64,000 bases of DNA from Symbiodinium natans (lineage: Eukaryota; Sar; Dinophyceae; Suessiales; Symbiodiniaceae), in the NCBI GenBank assembly GCA_905221605.1, contig CAJNDS010002578.1:62001-126000 (forward strand), in the 5' to 3' direction. The notes below the pieces were generated by a model. The model made no database searches. It was not told where the DNA came from and was given only the letters and a program-made list of their open reading frames with translations. Below are positions 61,720-64,000 of the stretch, in pieces. Position numbers and translations under genes: made by a program. Within the stretch, counting starts at the first letter, position 1, and every line of letters begins with the position of its first letter.

Positions 61720-62285
61720 GATTTTAAGGGGCTGCGCCCATGGGCGGGCAGCGCAGGCAGAAGCGCAAGGCGAGCAGATCCGTCACAAGCATTTTGAGGC
61801 CCCTAAACTCCCTTAAAATCTCTCAGCGTTGGAGGCTCCTGAACTCCCTTAAAGTTTCTAAGCATTTTCAGGCCCCTAAACCCCCTTGAAATCTCTAAGC
61901 GTTTGTCCTAGACTCCCTTCAAGTTTCTACGCATTTCACAAGGCCCCCTAAGGCCCCGAAGCTCCCTTTTTCCTAGCCCCGACCTGAGACACGTCGTTAT
62001 GCCAGCCTTTTGGGGGGCGTCATGCTCCTGATGCGCCCCCGGGATCCCGCCCCGGGAGCCGCTTGATGCTCCTGATGCGCGCCTGGGGGTTCCGGGCTGG
62101 ACCCGCTGATGCTCATGATGCGCGCCCTCTGGGGGCCTCCGTGGCGACGCAAACACCGGCGGCACGCGGGGGTCGGCGGCACTGGCGTCCGGCCTAATTC
62201 TGCTTCGCAGAAGGCAAGCAAGGCTATTGCCGGGACGACCCGGCCGAAAGGTCCGCAAATGCTCGGTCCTTGAAAATCTCGCGCT
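61720..62285 (+). repeat. Large repeat family, copy A (direct)
   Basis: Order: GGGCTGCGCCCATGGGCGGG, then alternating units of about 53 bp (GAGGCCCCTAAACTCCCTTA, AAATCTCTAAGCGTTTGAGG, AGTTTCTAAGCATTTTCAGG), then CCCTTTTTCCTAGCCCC, then the CTGATGCTC(A/C)TGATGCGC motifs, then GGCGGCACGCGGGGGTCGGC and CTAATTCTGCTTCGCAGAAG, then GGTCCGCAAATGCTCGGTCC. The same order is found in copies B and C. Confidence 0.85.
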
Positions 62286-62800
62286 GCCCGATTTTAAGGC
62301 GCTGCGCCCATGGGCGGGCAGCGCAGGCAGAAGCGCGGGGCGAGTAGTTTCTAAGCGTTTTGAGGCCCCTAAACTCCCTTAAAATCTCTAAGCGTTTGAG
62401 GCTCCTCAACTCCCTTAAAGTTTCCAAGCATTTTCAGGCCCCTAAACTCCCTTCAAATCTCTAAGCGTTTGAGGCTCCTAGACTCCCTTAAAGTTTCTAC
62501 GCACTTTATAAGGCCCCTAAACTCCCTTTTTCCTAGCCCCAGGCTTAGCCACGTCGCTTACGCCCACCCTTTGGGGGGCATCATGCTCCTGATGCGCCCC
62601 GGGGTCCCGCCCCGGGAGCCGCTGATGCTCCTGATGCGCGCCTGGGGGTCCCGGGCTGGACCCGCTGATGCTCATGATGCGCACCCTCTGGGGGCCTCTG
62701 TGGCGACGCAAAAAAACACGAAAAAACGACCGTTCACCGGCGGCACGCGGGGGTCGGCGGCACTGGCGTCCCGCCTAATTCTGCTTCGCAGAAGTCGGGC
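62286..62800 (+). repeat. Large repeat family, copy B (direct; left arm of palindrome)
   Basis: Same order of blocks as copy A, in the same direction, starting at GATTTTAAGGCGCTGCGCCC and ending with CTAATTCTGCTTCGCAGAAG. It forms the left arm of a large inverted repeat with copy C. Confidence 0.85.
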
Positions 62801-62854
62801 AGCGCGAGGTCCTCAAGGACCGAGCATTTGCGGACCTTCAGGCCGGGTCGAAGC

Positions 62855-63465
62855 AGAATTAGGCCGGACGCCAGTCCGACCCCCGCGTGCCGCCGCTGAA
62901 CGGTTTTTTTTTTCTCTCCGTGTTTTTTTGCGTCGCCACAGAGGCCCCCAGAGGGTGCGCATCATGAGCATCAGCGGGTCCAGCCCGGGACCCCCAGGCG
63001 CGCATCAGGAGCATTAGCGGCTCCCGGGGCGGGACCCCGGGGCGCATCAGGAGCATGCTGCCCCCCAAAGGGCGGGCGTAAGCGACGTGTCTAAGCCCGG
63101 GGCTAGGAAAAAGGGAGTTTCGGGGCCTTTTAAAGTGCTTAGAAACTTTAAGGGAGTCTAGGAGCCTCAAACGCTTAGAGATTTGAAGGGAGTTTAGGGG
63201 CCTGAAAATGCTTAGAAACTTTAAGGGAGTTGAGGAGCCTCAAACGCTTAAAGATTTTAAGGGAGTTTAGGGGCCTCAAAATGCTTAGAAACTGCTCGCC
63301 CCGCGCTTCTGCCTGCGCTGCCCGCCCATGGGCGCAGCCCCTTAAAATTCTGCTTCGCAGAAGGCAAGCAAGGCTATTGCCGGGACGACCCGGCCAAAAG
63401 GTCCGCAAATGCTCGGTCCTTGGGGACCTCGCGCTGCCCGATTTAATGGCTGCCGCCAATGCCGC
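62855..63465 (-). repeat. Large repeat family, copy C (inverted; right arm)
   Basis: Starts at GAAGCAGAATTAGGCCGGAC and runs through GACCCCCGCGTGCCGCCG, GCGCATCATGAGCATCAGCG, GGGGCTAGGAAAAAGGGAG and the 53-bp units in reverse order to GGCGCAGCCCCTTAAAATTC. It then carries on into the CGCAGAAGGCAAGCAAGG block in the same direction as in copy A. The centre between B and C (about 62800-62855) holds GAGGTCCTCAAGGACCGAGC, itself a small palindrome. Confidence 0.85.
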
Positions 63466-63564
63466 CGACCCCGAGCAGTCGTCCCAAATCCAGGCCGGGT
63501 CAAGTCCGCGCGGCTTGCGAGGAACTAAAGGCGTGATTGCCTTCATGGAAGTTTCGAACGTCCT

Positions 63565-63602
63565 TTGACGGCGTAGGGGGGGGGGGGGGGGGGGGGGGGG
63601 GG
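63565..63602. repeat. Poly-G run
   Basis: About 34 consecutive G. Together with the G-rich run at 9080-9117 and the poly-C at 60700 and 53060 this makes four long G/C homopolymer tracts in the window. The remaining 63603-64000 shows no gene. Confidence 0.9.
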
Positions 63603-64000
63603 CTTGAAGGCGTCGGGGAGATTTAGGAGGGCGGGGGGCGGGTTTGAAGGCGTAAGGCTGTCCTGCAATCCGACCAGATCGAGGGGGACTCACGGAGCCC
63701 TTGCAGTGGCCGTTTTGCCAAGCCTCGTTGTCTGACGCGTATCTTCGATCAAGAAACGAGGGGGTAGAACTGCGTATCGACTCCTTCTGGCCACACGGCA
63801 AGAGGAAAGGCGGCAGTTATGTTGCTTGTCGCTCCGCTCCAGTTAAGAGCTGCTCCAATAGTCAAGGCGCCAGCGAGCATAGTTTCCGGGAAGGACCAGT
63901 CGAAACTTTCTCCTCAGCTTCTTACCTCGCTCTGTAAGCAGCTTCATCGTTGCTACTCCTTTTGATGGAACCAGACGTAACGAACCTTCCTTCTCTATCC

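Overview
This window looks like a piece of a dinoflagellate nuclear genome, most likely Symbiodiniaceae (inference). The reasons are several very diverged Ty1/copia polyproteins with dinoflagellate-style layouts, a long three-ORF non-LTR element, a DIRS/Crypton-type tyrosine recombinase of the dinoflagellate kind, 22-residue FNIP-like repeats, an exact 12-nt match to the 3' end of the dinoflagellate spliced leader, and low gene density. No rRNA, tRNA, operon or CRISPR array is visible.

Layout. 1-0.63 kb: a scrap of a retroelement RNase H. 0.98-8.64 kb, minus strand: a nearly full-length copia element (gag, protease, integrase, RT, RNase H, a post-RNase H domain, then a small membrane/zinc ORF) broken by frameshifts and one in-frame stop. 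9.0-10.4 kb: a G/C-rich foldback with a 49-50 bp tandem array, then A-rich diverged repeats. 10.4-19.5 kb, plus strand: a second, different copia element, with about 2 kb of foreign sequence (including the 3' end of a LINE ORF) between protease and integrase. 19.5-21.6 kb: a gene-free block with recurring short hairpins. 21.6-30.1 kb: a non-LTR retrotransposon with ORF1 (zinc/coiled coil), ORF2 (endonuclease, RT, RNase H, zinc tail) and an unexpected ORF3 with a protein-kinase-like residue pattern. 31.9-33.7 kb: a decayed tyrosine recombinase. 33.6-45.3 kb: mostly duplications, including a 206 bp perfect direct repeat pair, and an FNIP-repeat pseudogene at 39-40 kb. 46.4-49.6 kb: two intact single-exon reading frames for type II membrane proteins, one a fucosyltransferase-like enzyme; these are the best candidates for host genes. 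51.9-55.4 kb: simple sequence and small repeat modules. 55.5-60 kb, minus strand: two further copia fragments. 60-64 kb: microsatellites, a purine tract of about 450 bp, and a three-copy repeat family of about 0.5-0.6 kb whose last two copies form a very large inverted repeat.

The most interesting biology is in the mobile elements. (1) The two copia elements, though unlike each other, both extend past RNase H with a shared domain of about 200 residues carrying VVEFC, STPC, EWP and HxH motifs, possibly a methyltransferase-like fold. (2) Three copia pol genes or remnants are followed by short ORFs with membrane segments. (3) The LINE carries a third ORF with Lys, Glu, Asp, Asn and Asp in the order and spacing of a kinase active site, and its start codon sits two bases after a duplicated copy of the ORF2 stop. 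All coordinates and motifs were read by eye; family names are from recognition, with no database search.
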